Shown here: positions 1 to 7,669 of the stretch, in pieces
Layout of the letters: each line of letters opens with the position of its first letter
How positions within the stretch are numbered: position 1 is the first letter of the stretch
Source: JBEEJZ01 sp046046915
Lineage (GTDB): Bacteria; Pseudomonadota; Gammaproteobacteria; Burkholderiales; Burkholderiaceae_C
Length of the DNA stretch: 14,663 nucleotides
Assembly: GCA_046046915.1 (NCBI GenBank)
Contig: JBJOIT010000062.1
Coordinates: forward strand, 1 to 14,663
Direction of reading: 5' to 3'
The notes under the pieces: generated by a model
What the model was told of the DNA's origin: nothing
Database searches by the model: none
What the model saw: only the letters and a program-made list of their open reading frames with translations
Translations under genes and position numbers: made by a program

Positions 1-61
1 CACAGCTTGTCAGGCTTGGGAATGTCAACCGCGCTCGCTTGTATGAACCCACCAGGCGAGC
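1..61 (+). promoter_or_regulatory. SAH riboswitch (3' part only) with Shine-Dalgarno-sequestering hairpin, upstream of metH N-terminal half
   Basis: The window opens inside an S-adenosylhomocysteine aptamer. Visible are the conserved CAGGCTTGG block (11-19, 3' strand of P1), then AACC at 27-30 and the pseudoknot strand CGCTC (32-36). The 5' half (GAGCG strand, P2) lies before the window. GCTCGCTTG (33-41) can pair with CAGGCGAGC (53-61), nine pairs with one G-U, and the second arm contains the ribosome binding site AGGCGAG of the gene starting at 69. Bases 33-36 belong to both pairings, so ligand-stabilised pseudoknot and closed ribosome site exclude each other. SAH riboswitches are known to turn on SAH-recycling genes. 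The complete second copy near 14150 supports this call. Confidence 0.82.
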
Positions 62-68
62 CCTCCCG

Positions 69-1145
69 ATGAATTTGCCCACCCCCGCCAAAAACAGCCC
101 TAGCAACCGCCCCTACACCCGCGCCCAAGCCTTGCCGGGCATTTTGGCTCGGCGCATCGCCATCCTGGATGGCGCCATGGGCACCATGATCCAGCGCTTC
201 AAGTTGACGGAAGCCCAATACCGCGGCGACGCCTTCAAGGACTTTCACAAGGACGTGAAAGGCAATAACGAGCTGCTTAGCCTGACCCGCCCCGATGTGA
301 TTCGGGACATCCACGAAGGCTATCTGGCCGCAGGCGCTGACCTGATCGAGACCAACACCTTTGGTGCCACCACCGTGGCTCAGGCTGATTACGACATGGC
401 ACATCTGGCCCGCGAGATGAACCTGAAGTCGGCGCAGCTGGCACGTGCGGCCTGCGACAAGTTTTCCACCCCGGATCACCCCCGCTTTGTGGCTGGCGCC
501 CTGGGCCCCACGCCCAAAACGGCCAGCATCAGCCCGGACGTGAACGACCCCGGCGCGCGCAACGTGACCTTCGAAGAGCTGCGGGCTGCCTATTTTGAGC
601 AGGTGCAGGCACTGGTGGAGGGCGGCAGCGACGTGCTGCTGGTCGAGACGATTTTTGACACCCTCAACGCCAAGGCAGCCCTGTTTGCGATTAATGAATA
701 CTTTGAGCAGTCGGGCGAGCGCCTGCCGCTCATCATCAGCGGCACCGTGACCGATGCCTCGGGCCGTATTTTGAGTGGCCAGACCGTCACAGCTTTCTGG
801 CACAGCGTGCGCCATGCGCAGCCTTTGGCTATCGGCTTGAATTGCGCACTGGGTGCTGCGCTGATGCGCCCTTACATCCAGGAGCTGAACCGCGTGGCGC
901 CGGATACCTTTATCAGCTGCTACCCCAATGCCGGTTTGCCCAATCCCATGAGTGACACTGGCTTTGATGAGACGCCCGAGGTCACCAGCCGCCTGGTGCG
1001 GGAGTTTGCGGCCGAAGGCCTGGTCAACATCCTGGGTGGCTGCTGCGGCACCACGCCAGATCACATTGCGGCCATTCATCAAGCCGTCGCGCCCCTGAGC
1101 ACCCGCCCTCTGCAGCGTCACCGTTTTTACGCTGAGGCTGCCTGA
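69..1145 (+). CDS. metH: Methionine synthase, homocysteine-binding (N-terminal) half of split MetH
   Basis: A homocysteine S-methyltransferase domain protein of 358 residues. It corresponds to the first module of cobalamin-dependent methionine synthase, which binds homocysteine on zinc and receives a methyl group from methylcobalamin; it should act in the cytoplasm. The domain opens with ILDGAMGTM (residues 32-40). The three expected zinc ligands are present: Cys259 in GLNCALG and Cys325-Cys326 in GGCCGTT. The protein stops soon after this module, where E. coli MetH continues into its folate domain, so this is a deliberate half and not a truncation: the other half starts at 14245 with its own riboswitch. 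A longer reading from a TTG at 39 is possible, but that codon lies in the riboswitch hairpin. The ATG at 69 sits 8 bases after AGGCGAG. Confidence 0.93.
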   Translation: MNLPTPAKNSPSNRPYTRAQALPGILARRIAILDGAMGTMIQRFKLTEAQYRGDAFKDFHKDVKGNNELLSLTRPDVIRDIHEGYLAAGADLIETNTFGATTVAQADYDMAHLAREMNLKSAQLARAACDKFSTPDHPRFVAGALGPTPKTASISPDVNDPGARNVTFEELRAAYFEQVQALVEGGSDVLLVETIFDTLNAKAALFAINEYFEQSGERLPLIISGTVTDASGRILSGQTVTAFWHSVRHAQPLAIGLNCALGAALMRPYIQELNRVAPDTFISCYPNAGLPNPMSDTGFDETPEVTSRLVREFAAEGLVNILGGCCGTTPDHIAAIHQAVAPLSTRPLQRHRFYAEAA

Positions 1146-1251
1146 GCGACGCTAGCACCCGCCGTTTGCGGTGGTGATGTCCGGATGCGCCTGTGAGTGG
1201 CTGCAGTCTGTGGTTGAATCGGCAACTCAAAAAATCTCAGACGCTCACACC

Positions 1252-2940
1252 ATGGCTCCATTCAGGCTGGCCACGCGCCGCCCCTCTCATGTCCTCGCGC
1301 AGGCCGTATTGGCTGCGCTGGTTTTCCCGGCGGCAATGGCCGCCGATGCACCGGCAAACCCAGCGGTCACGCCGCCGGTTCCCCGCTTTGTCGAAGAGAC
1401 TGACACCGCCGGACTGCAGATTCGTTTTGATGGCGAGGATGAGTACATGGTGGGTGGTGGTGTTGCCACCTTCGACTGCGACAACGACGGCCTGCCCGAG
1501 GTCTATGTGACCGGCGGCGTCAACAAAGCCAAGTTCTACCGCAACAAAAGCACACGTGGCGGCCCCATCAAGTTGGCCGAGGAACGCTCGGGTCTGGAAT
1601 TGACCAACGCCGTGGGCGCCTACCCGCTGGATGTGGATGGCGACGGACAGGTCGACCTGGTGGTACTGCGGGTGGGCGAGGTGCAGGTCTTCAAAGGTCA
1701 GGGACTATGCCGGTTTCAGAGCGCCAACGAAGCCTGGGGCGTGCAAAGCAGCAATGGCTGGCACACCGCGTTTTCGGCGACCTGGGAAAAGGGTCAAAAC
1801 TGGCCGACCTTCGCGATCGGAACCTACGTGGATCGGACCCGGCCCGACTACCCTTGGGGCAGCTGTACGCCGACCTTGTTGTTGCGGCCACGTGAGGGCG
1901 CAGCCGGTAGCTTTGCGGGTGCGCAGCAGCTGACGCCGGGCCACTGCGCCTTGTCCATGTTGTTCACCGACTGGAGTCGCTCGGGCCAGGCAGCCCTGCG
2001 GGTGAGCAATGACCGCGAGTTTTACAAAGGCGGTCAGGAGCAACTGTGGCGGGTGTTGCCCGGCCAGGCGCCGACTTTGTACACGCCGGATCAAGGCTGG
2101 AAGCCCTTGCAGATTTGGGGCATGGGCATTGCCAGTCATGACATCGACGGTGACGGCCTGCCTGAAGTTTTTTTGACCAGCATGGCCGACAACAAGCTGC
2201 AGCGCCTGGCGCCCGGCACGGCCATCCCGGCCCAAAACCCCACCTATCAGGACACGGCCTATCGCCAGGGCCTGACGGCGCACCGCCCTTATGTGGGGGG
2301 TGACATTTACCCCAGCACGGCCTGGCATGCCCAGTTTGAGGACGTCAACCACGATGGCTATGCCGACCTGTTCATCGTCAAAGGCAATGTCTCCACCATG
2401 CCCGACTTTGCCCAGCTCGACCCCAACAACCTCCTGCTGCAAAAAACCGATGGCAATTTTGTGGAGGTCGGCAATCTGGCGGGCATGGCGAGCTTTCGCC
2501 GCGGCCGTGGCGGCATGTTGACCGATTTGAACGGTGACGGCCTGCTCGACATGGTGGTGGTCAACCGCTGGGACAAGGCGCAGCTTTGGCGCAATGTGGG
2601 GTCTGGCACTGCTGACAAGGCGTTGCCCATGGGGCACTGGTTGCAAGTGCGATTGCAGCAACCGGGCGGAAACCGGTCGGCTGTGGGGGCCTGGGTGGAG
2701 GTGGATCTGGGCCAGCCCTCCGGGCGGGTGGTGAGGCAGGAGCTCACGGTGGGCGGTGGCCATGCCAGCGGCCAGTGGGGTTGGATGCATTTCGGCCTGG
2801 GCGAGCTCACTTTGGCTAAACAAGTCCGGTTGCGGGTGCAGTGGCCTCATGGCGACTGGAGCGATTGGCAGACCGTGGCAGCCGACGGTTTTTACGTGAT
2901 GGATAAAGCGCAGGGCATCAGCACCTGGAAAGCACCATGA
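1252..2940 (+). CDS. Exported FG-GAP/VCBS-repeat protein with ASPIC/UnbV C-terminal domain
   Basis: A predicted secreted protein of 562 residues. Residues 1-31 look like a signal peptide (Arg-rich start, hydrophobic core, cut near AMA-AD). At least five calcium-loop motifs of the D-x-D-x-D-G type recur, starting near residues 75, 127, 297, 364 and 425, each followed by a hydrophobic strand as in FG-GAP/VCBS beta-propeller blades. From about residue 462 the sequence fits the ASPIC/UnbV domain (conserved N-x-x-A-V-G-A-x-V, a G-G-G-H turn, HFGLG, WPHGDW). Such proteins are extracellular or periplasmic and bind calcium, but their function is mostly unknown. The stop overlaps the next gene's start by four bases (ATGA), which implies coupled translation with the haloperoxidase-like protein. 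The start is uncertain: no strong ribosome site precedes 1252, and in-frame GTG/ATG codons at 1171 and 1177 would bury the signal peptide. Confidence 0.8.
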   Translation: MAPFRLATRRPSHVLAQAVLAALVFPAAMAADAPANPAVTPPVPRFVEETDTAGLQIRFDGEDEYMVGGGVATFDCDNDGLPEVYVTGGVNKAKFYRNKSTRGGPIKLAEERSGLELTNAVGAYPLDVDGDGQVDLVVLRVGEVQVFKGQGLCRFQSANEAWGVQSSNGWHTAFSATWEKGQNWPTFAIGTYVDRTRPDYPWGSCTPTLLLRPREGAAGSFAGAQQLTPGHCALSMLFTDWSRSGQAALRVSNDREFYKGGQEQLWRVLPGQAPTLYTPDQGWKPLQIWGMGIASHDIDGDGLPEVFLTSMADNKLQRLAPGTAIPAQNPTYQDTAYRQGLTAHRPYVGGDIYPSTAWHAQFEDVNHDGYADLFIVKGNVSTMPDFAQLDPNNLLLQKTDGNFVEVGNLAGMASFRRGRGGMLTDLNGDGLLDMVVVNRWDKAQLWRNVGSGTADKALPMGHWLQVRLQQPGGNRSAVGAWVEVDLGQPSGRVVRQELTVGGGHASGQWGWMHFGLGELTLAKQVRLRVQWPHGDWSDWQTVAADGFYVMDKAQGISTWKAP

Positions 2941-4319
2941 AAGCAGGCTGTTTTTCTCTTCGAGCCCTGGCCTTGGCGACAGGCTTGGGTGTGGCGGCCT
3001 CTGCCGGCCAAGCGCAAACGGCTGCGGTGGGCGCACAGCCTGCCGTGCTCGCCGCCAAGCCAGCCAGCGCCTTCAGTGCAGGTGTGGCCACCGACTGGTT
3101 CCAGCTGGCCCTGCTCATCACTCAGCAAACGCCGGGTTTCAGCCCGCCCGTTGCCGCCCGAGCGCTGGGATATTTGGGGCTCACACTGTACGAGGCCATG
3201 GTGCCCGGTATGCCCAAGCACATCAGCCTGGCGGGCCAGCTCAACGACCTGATTTCCTTGCCTTGGGCGCAGCCCGATGAGCCACTGCACTGGCCCACAG
3301 TCGCGAACGCTGCCATGGCCACCATGACGCGCATGATGTTCAGCAACGCCAGCGCAGAAAACAAAGGCCGCATCGATTTGTTGGAGCGTAGCCTGCCGCT
3401 GAAGTACACGCAGGACTTTGACCCCAACAGCGTGACGCCTGACATCAACAACCGCTCCCAAACCTTTGGCAAGCTGATGGCCATGGCCGTCATGACCTGG
3501 GCACGCACCGATGGTGGCCACGAAGCCTGGGGCCCACTGCGGCGTGACCAGCAGCGCTTTGTGCCTCCCAGCGGACCTGGCAAGTGGACGGCAACACCTC
3601 CGGCCTTTGCTCCGGCGCTCTTGCCGTGGTGGGGCCAGGTGCGCCCCTTTGTGCTGAAAAAGCCGGAAGACTGTCCGGCGCCACCGCCACCGCCGTATTC
3701 CGAAGACCCTGCCTCCAAGTTTTACAAGGAAGGTATGGAGGTTTACCGAATTGCAAATCAGGCCACGCAGGAGCAGCGCCAGTTCGCGCTGTACTGGGCA
3801 GATGACCCGGGCAAGACGCCCACGCCTGCAGGTCATTGGGCGTTCATTGCCAACGACCTGCTCAAGGAGCGCAAGGCAGACCTGGGCACTGCAGCCAAGA
3901 CGTTTGCACGACTCAACATGGCCATGTCAGACGCCTTTGTGGCCGGCTGGCATACCAAGTACGTCTACAACCTGTTGCGACCGGTGACCTATGTGCAACT
4001 GGTCATCGACAGCAACTGGGTGCCGGGCCTGATGCACACGCCGCCGTTTCCCGAATACATCTCGGGGCACTCGGTGCAGTCCAGCGCAGCAGCCGGGGTG
4101 CTCGACAACCTGTTTGGCGCCAATACCCGTTTCACCGACAACACTCACAACGATCGGGGTTGGGGTCCGCGCACCTTTCCCAGTTTTCAGGCGGCAGCCA
4201 GTGAGGCGGCCATGTCTCGCATGTATGCCGGCATTCACTTCCGTGCTGGTGTGGAGGGTGGCCAGGTTCAGGGGCGCTGTGTGGCCCAAAAAGTATTGGC
4301 CATCAATTTCGAACGCTAA
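2937..4319 (+). CDS. Vanadium-dependent haloperoxidase-type protein (PAP2 superfamily), exported
   Basis: A protein of 460 residues with a clear signal peptide (cut near AGQA-QT, residue 26). The vanadate/phosphate pocket residues of vanadium haloperoxidases are all in place: Lys341-x6-Arg348-Pro349, then Ser376-Gly377-His378 in PEYISGHS, and Arg428 with His434 in SRMYAGIHF. His434 corresponds to the histidine that binds vanadium. The family oxidises halides with peroxide, while close relatives are acid phosphatases, so the true substrate is open. The Asp often found four residues after the last His is Gly438 here. The middle holds a proline-rich linker near residues 245-250. It overlaps the upstream FG-GAP/UnbV gene by four bases; the two probably act together in the periplasm or outside the cell. 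Confidence 0.85.
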   Translation: MKAGCFSLRALALATGLGVAASAGQAQTAAVGAQPAVLAAKPASAFSAGVATDWFQLALLITQQTPGFSPPVAARALGYLGLTLYEAMVPGMPKHISLAGQLNDLISLPWAQPDEPLHWPTVANAAMATMTRMMFSNASAENKGRIDLLERSLPLKYTQDFDPNSVTPDINNRSQTFGKLMAMAVMTWARTDGGHEAWGPLRRDQQRFVPPSGPGKWTATPPAFAPALLPWWGQVRPFVLKKPEDCPAPPPPPYSEDPASKFYKEGMEVYRIANQATQEQRQFALYWADDPGKTPTPAGHWAFIANDLLKERKADLGTAAKTFARLNMAMSDAFVAGWHTKYVYNLLRPVTYVQLVIDSNWVPGLMHTPPFPEYISGHSVQSSAAAGVLDNLFGANTRFTDNTHNDRGWGPRTFPSFQAAASEAAMSRMYAGIHFRAGVEGGQVQGRCVAQKVLAINFER

Positions 4320-4324
4320 CCTCA

Positions 4325-4347
4325 CTTAGGGTTTACACGACCCTAGG
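4325..4347 (+). repeat. Hairpin after the haloperoxidase gene
   Basis: CTTAGGGT (4325-4332) pairs with ACCCTAGG (4340-4347) over eight bases with one G-U, around a seven-base loop. ACTTA (4324-4328) and TAAGT (4349-4353) give a wider alternative pairing. No T-run follows, so a classic intrinsic terminator is not supported. It could be a weak transcript end or a regulator site in the gap before xylF. Confidence 0.4.
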
Positions 4348-4391
4348 GTAAGTCCTAATGTCCGTGAGTGCCGCTTTGGTGATAATTAGTT

Positions 4392-4431
4392 CATCGATCA
4401 AACTATTGTTTACTCAACTGTTTTGTCGATG
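4392..4431. promoter_or_regulatory. Imperfect inverted repeat upstream of xylF, candidate XylR operator
   Basis: CATCGATCAAAC (4392-4403) and GTTTTGTCGATG (4420-4431) match as inverted arms at 10 of 12 positions, 16 bases apart. They lie in an A/T-rich stretch just upstream of the xylF start at 4481, where a repressor of the operon would be expected to bind. The ROK regulator encoded at 7670 is the natural candidate. A possible -10 element (GATAAT, 4381-4386) lies just before the first arm, without a convincing -35. The operator role is inferred from symmetry and position only. Confidence 0.45.
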
Positions 4432-4480
4432 ACACACGCAACCTTCCGCCTCTTTGCAGGCAATACATCCGGAGACATGC

Positions 4481-5503
4481 ATGAAACTGAAACATCAACT
4501 GACGGCATTGGCATTGGGCCTGAGCGCGATCTCTTCCTTCGCACAAGTGACTGTAGGCGTGAGCTTTGATGCTTACCAGGAAGAACGCTGGAAGACCGAC
4601 GAAGCCGCCATCAAGGCCGAGCTCGCCAAGTCCGGCGCAAAGTACATCATGTCTGATGCCGGCGCTTCCACCGAGAAGCAGCTCACCGACATCGACGGCC
4701 TAATCGCCAAGGGTGCCAAGGTTCTGATCGTTCTGGCCCGTGACAAGGACGCCATCCTGCCCGCCATCAACAAGGCCAAGCAGCTGAACATTCCCGTGAT
4801 TGCATACGACCGTCTGGTCGATGCACCCGGCGTGACCTACATCACCTTCAACAACAAGGAAGTGGGTCGTATGACCGCACGCGCCATTCTGGCCGTCAAA
4901 CCCAAGGGTAATTTCGCCATCATCAAGGGCGACCCAGGCGATGCGAACGCCAACTTCCTGCGCGAAGGCCAGGGCGAAGTGCTGGCTGACGCCATCAAAA
5001 AGGGTGACGTGAAGATTGTTGGCGAAGAGTTCACCTCTGGCTGGAACCCACAGAATGCACAGAAGAACATGGAACAGATCTTGACCAAGAATGGCAACAA
5101 GATCGATGCCGTGGTCGCTCAGAACGACGGCATGGCTGGTGGCGTGATTGCTGCTTTGGCCGCCAAGGGTCTGGCTGGTATTCCTGTGTCTGGTCAAGAC
5201 GGTGACTTGGCAGCGCTGAACCGCGTGGCCCTGGGTACGCAAACCGTTTCTGTCTGGAAAAACTCCCGTGATCTGGGTGCTGCTGCTGCCAAGGCTGCAG
5301 TGGAGCTGGGTAGCGGCAAGGCTGTGGCAGGTGCAGAAGACTTCAATGACAACGGCAAGATGAAGAACACGCTGAAGTCGTTGTTGCTCAAGCCTATCCC
5401 TGTCACCCGTGACAACCTGGACGTGGTGGTCAAGGCCGGCCACATCAGCAAGGAAGCCCTGTGCAAGGGTGTGACCGACCCCAAGGTTGCTGCCTGCAAG
5501 TAA
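4481..5503 (+). CDS. xylF: D-xylose ABC transporter, periplasmic substrate-binding protein
   Basis: A periplasmic sugar-binding protein of 340 residues. A signal peptide ends near SSFA-Q (residue 21), followed by VTVGVSFDAYQEERW, the typical XylF opening. Later blocks such as VIAYDRLV, FNNKEVGR, GDPGDANANFLREGQ, AQNDGMAGG and PVSGQDGD fit the peripl_BP_4-type fold and the XylF family, which binds D-xylose and hands it to XylH/XylG. The start is fixed by GGAGA (4471-4475), five bases before the ATG; a TTG 27 bases earlier would spoil the signal peptide. It is the first gene of the operon and is followed by a stable hairpin. Related sugar binders (ribose, arabinose) are less likely given the xylA and xylB neighbours. 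Confidence 0.94.
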   Translation: MKLKHQLTALALGLSAISSFAQVTVGVSFDAYQEERWKTDEAAIKAELAKSGAKYIMSDAGASTEKQLTDIDGLIAKGAKVLIVLARDKDAILPAINKAKQLNIPVIAYDRLVDAPGVTYITFNNKEVGRMTARAILAVKPKGNFAIIKGDPGDANANFLREGQGEVLADAIKKGDVKIVGEEFTSGWNPQNAQKNMEQILTKNGNKIDAVVAQNDGMAGGVIAALAAKGLAGIPVSGQDGDLAALNRVALGTQTVSVWKNSRDLGAAAAKAAVELGSGKAVAGAEDFNDNGKMKNTLKSLLLKPIPVTRDNLDVVVKAGHISKEALCKGVTDPKVAACK

Positions 5504-5528
5504 TTCAGTCAACTGACTGAATAGCCCT

Positions 5529-5565
5529 CACCGCGGGCCAAGCTTGACGCTTGTGACCCGCGGTG
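5529..5565 (+). terminator. Strong hairpin between xylF and xylH, likely attenuator or transcript-end stabiliser
   Basis: CACCGCGGG (5529-5537) pairs perfectly with CCCGCGGTG (5557-5565). Inside it AAGC (5540-5543) can pair with GCTT (5549-5552). TGCTTTTGG follows, only a short T-run. In importer operons, hairpins after the binding-protein gene are known to keep its mRNA more abundant than the membrane genes. Partial termination or 3'-end protection would both fit. Confidence 0.65.
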
Positions 5566-5643
5566 TGCTTTTGGCGTAGCCGTTGTGACCCCTCGATCAC
5601 CTGCTGTGATTGAAACAAAGGGCGTCTTTTCCCGGAGCTACTG

Positions 5644-6834
5644 ATGAATCAAACTCTAAATAACCTCAAGCATGCCGCTGTGGACTGGCGCATGGTTTTG
5701 ATGGCCGCCGTGTTGCTGGTCATTACCGTGACCTTCAACGTGTTGTCCGACGGCATCTTTTTCTCTCCCGAGAACCTTTACAACATTGCCCAGCAAACTG
5801 CAGTCGTCGGTGTGCTGGCAACAGTCATGGTGCTCATCATCGTGGCGCGCCACATCGACCTGTCGGTCGGCTCAGTACTGGGCTTCGTGGGTGTGATGAT
5901 CGCCATGCTGATGTACGAATACGAGTGGTCCTGGCAAACCGCCAGCTTCCTGGGTCTGGTGGCCGCCATATTGGTGGCGATGTATCAGGGCTGGCTGACG
6001 TCCATCCTTGGGGTGCCTTCGTTCGTGGTGACCTTAGGTGGCCTGATGTCCTTTCGTGGCGCGGCCTATCTGCTGTCACAGGGTAAGACCCAGCCGATCG
6101 CTGATCCCTTCTTCCTGACTCTGGGTGGTGGCTTCAACGGCGGCATTGGTACCCGGGCCTCATGGGTGCTGGGCATCATCATCTGTGTGGCGATTTTGTG
6201 GAACACGATGGCCCGTCGGCGCGCCAAGAGCTTTTACGAAGTCCCCAACCGCCCCATGTCGACCGACCTCATGCTCTCGGCCATTCCGATGGCCTTGGTG
6301 CTTCTGTTCGTCAATGCCATGTGTGCCTACCAGATTCCCAACAAGCCCGATGCCCAAGGCGTGCCCATTCCAGTGCTGATCTGGGGTGCTGTCGCTTTGT
6401 TCATGTCCTTCTTGGTCAAGCGCACCCGGTTTGGGCGATATGTGTTTGCCATGGGGGGCAACCCTGACGCCGCAGCCTTGGTCGGTATTCCTGTCAAGCG
6501 AGTCACCATGCTGCTGTTTGTGTTGTTGGCGGTGCTGACCACTATCGCGGCCATCGTCTCCGTGTCGCGCCTGAATGCCGGCACCAACTCCCTGGGTACC
6601 AACCTGGAGCTGCTGGTGATTGCCGCAACCGTGATCGGGGGCACAGCGCTGGCCGGCGGTAGCGGCACCATTCTGGGCTCGGTGTTGGGCGCGCTCATCA
6701 TGCAGTGCATCGAAAGCGGTATGTTGCTGCTGGACGTGTCTATCGGTATGCGATACGTGATCATTGGTCAGGTGTTGATTGCCGCAGTCGTTTTTGATGT
6801 GGCTTATCGCAAGTGGACGGGAGATACCCAGTGA
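5644..6834 (+). CDS. xylH: D-xylose ABC transporter, permease
   Basis: An inner-membrane permease of 396 residues with about ten hydrophobic segments, of the BPD_transp_2 class that serves ribose- and xylose-type importers. RHIDLSVGSVLGFVG (near residue 60) and GGTALAGGSGTILGSVLGA (near 340) are the conserved blocks of this class; the latter is followed by MQCIESGMLLL. The size fits XylH. A ribosome site GGAG (5634-5637) precedes the ATG by six bases. The stop overlaps the GTG start of xylG (GTGA, 6831-6834), so the two subunits are probably made together. It passes xylose delivered by XylF through the membrane. Confidence 0.94.
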   Translation: MNQTLNNLKHAAVDWRMVLMAAVLLVITVTFNVLSDGIFFSPENLYNIAQQTAVVGVLATVMVLIIVARHIDLSVGSVLGFVGVMIAMLMYEYEWSWQTASFLGLVAAILVAMYQGWLTSILGVPSFVVTLGGLMSFRGAAYLLSQGKTQPIADPFFLTLGGGFNGGIGTRASWVLGIIICVAILWNTMARRRAKSFYEVPNRPMSTDLMLSAIPMALVLLFVNAMCAYQIPNKPDAQGVPIPVLIWGAVALFMSFLVKRTRFGRYVFAMGGNPDAAALVGIPVKRVTMLLFVLLAVLTTIAAIVSVSRLNAGTNSLGTNLELLVIAATVIGGTALAGGSGTILGSVLGALIMQCIESGMLLLDVSIGMRYVIIGQVLIAAVVFDVAYRKWTGDTQ

Positions 6835-7652
6835 GCACCGACGCAAACAACATGAACGCCTCAGCGAAACCCAAGGCGGACCCCAATCGTTGCCTGGTAG
6901 ACCTTCGCAACATTAAGAAAGCCTTTGGTGGCGTGCACGCGGTGGACGACGTCAGCCTGACCCTTTACCCAGGTGAGGTCGTCGCACTGCTGGGCCATAA
7001 CGGAGCGGGTAAATCCACTCTGATGAAAATGCTGGCGGGTGCCTACCCCATAGACAGCGGCGATGTGATGATCAACGGCAAACGTGCCGAGATCCATTCC
7101 CCTGCCGACTCACAGGCGCAGGGCATCGAAACCATCTATCAGACACTGGCTCTGGCCGACAACCTCGACTCCATTGCCAACCTGTTTCTGGGACGTGAGC
7201 TTCTGACCAAGTGGAACACGCTGGATGACCACCGCATGGATGCGGAAGGCCGCAAGGTGTTCCATCGCTTGAACAAGAACTTCAAGAACCATCATGTGCC
7301 TGTGCGTCGCCTTTCTGGCGGCCAGCGTCAGGTGGTGGCTATTTCACGCGCCATCTATTTCAATGCCCAGATCCTCATCATGGACGAGCCGACGGCGGCA
7401 CTTGGGCCTGAAGAAACTGCCATGGTGGCGCGACTGATCGAACAACTCAAGGCCGAAGGCGTGGGTATTTTCCTGATCAGCCATGACATGCATGATGTGT
7501 TTGCGCTGAGTGATCGCGTGGCGGTCATGAAGAACGGCAAACTGGTGGGCACTTACCGTACCCAAGATGTGACCGAGGACGAAGTCCTGGGCATGATCAT
7601 TCTGGGCAAACAGCCTGAAGGCAAGCAGCAGACGCCCCGCCCCGCGGCCTGA
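6831..7652 (+). CDS. xylG: Xylose ABC transporter, single-domain ATP-binding protein
   Basis: An ABC ATPase of 273 residues. Walker A is GHNGAGKST (55-63), the signature LSGGQRQ (161-167), Walker B ILIMDEP (181-187) and the switch histidine His218 in ISHD. All ATPase motifs are intact. E. coli XylG is about twice as long with two fused ATPase domains; this one carries a single domain and must act as a homodimer, a form common in alpha- and betaproteobacterial sugar importers. The start chosen is GTG at 6831, overlapping the xylH stop and seven bases after GGGAGA; a GTG at 6813 lies upstream of that ribosome site, and an ATG at 6843 or 6852 is possible. It powers XylH. Confidence 0.92.
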   Translation: MSTDANNMNASAKPKADPNRCLVDLRNIKKAFGGVHAVDDVSLTLYPGEVVALLGHNGAGKSTLMKMLAGAYPIDSGDVMINGKRAEIHSPADSQAQGIETIYQTLALADNLDSIANLFLGRELLTKWNTLDDHRMDAEGRKVFHRLNKNFKNHHVPVRRLSGGQRQVVAISRAIYFNAQILIMDEPTAALGPEETAMVARLIEQLKAEGVGIFLISHDMHDVFALSDRVAVMKNGKLVGTYRTQDVTEDEVLGMIILGKQPEGKQQTPRPAA

Positions 7653-7669
7653 CATGCGGTTGGTGGGCC

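Noticed and set aside
69..1145. metH as a frameshifted or broken gene
   Set aside because: The first half ends soon after its domain, keeps its zinc ligands and has its own riboswitch and ribosome site, as does the second half. This fits a functional split gene.
1156..1176. Hairpin after the first metH half as an intrinsic terminator
   Set aside because: The stem (CACC..CCG with CGG..GGTG) is interrupted by mismatches and no T-run follows, so I cannot support termination here.
1705..3036. A 443-codon reading frame on the - strand
   Set aside because: It lies antisense to the FG-GAP/UnbV gene, has low-complexity His/Gln/Arg-rich sequence and no recognisable motif. Long antisense frames are common in GC-rich genes.
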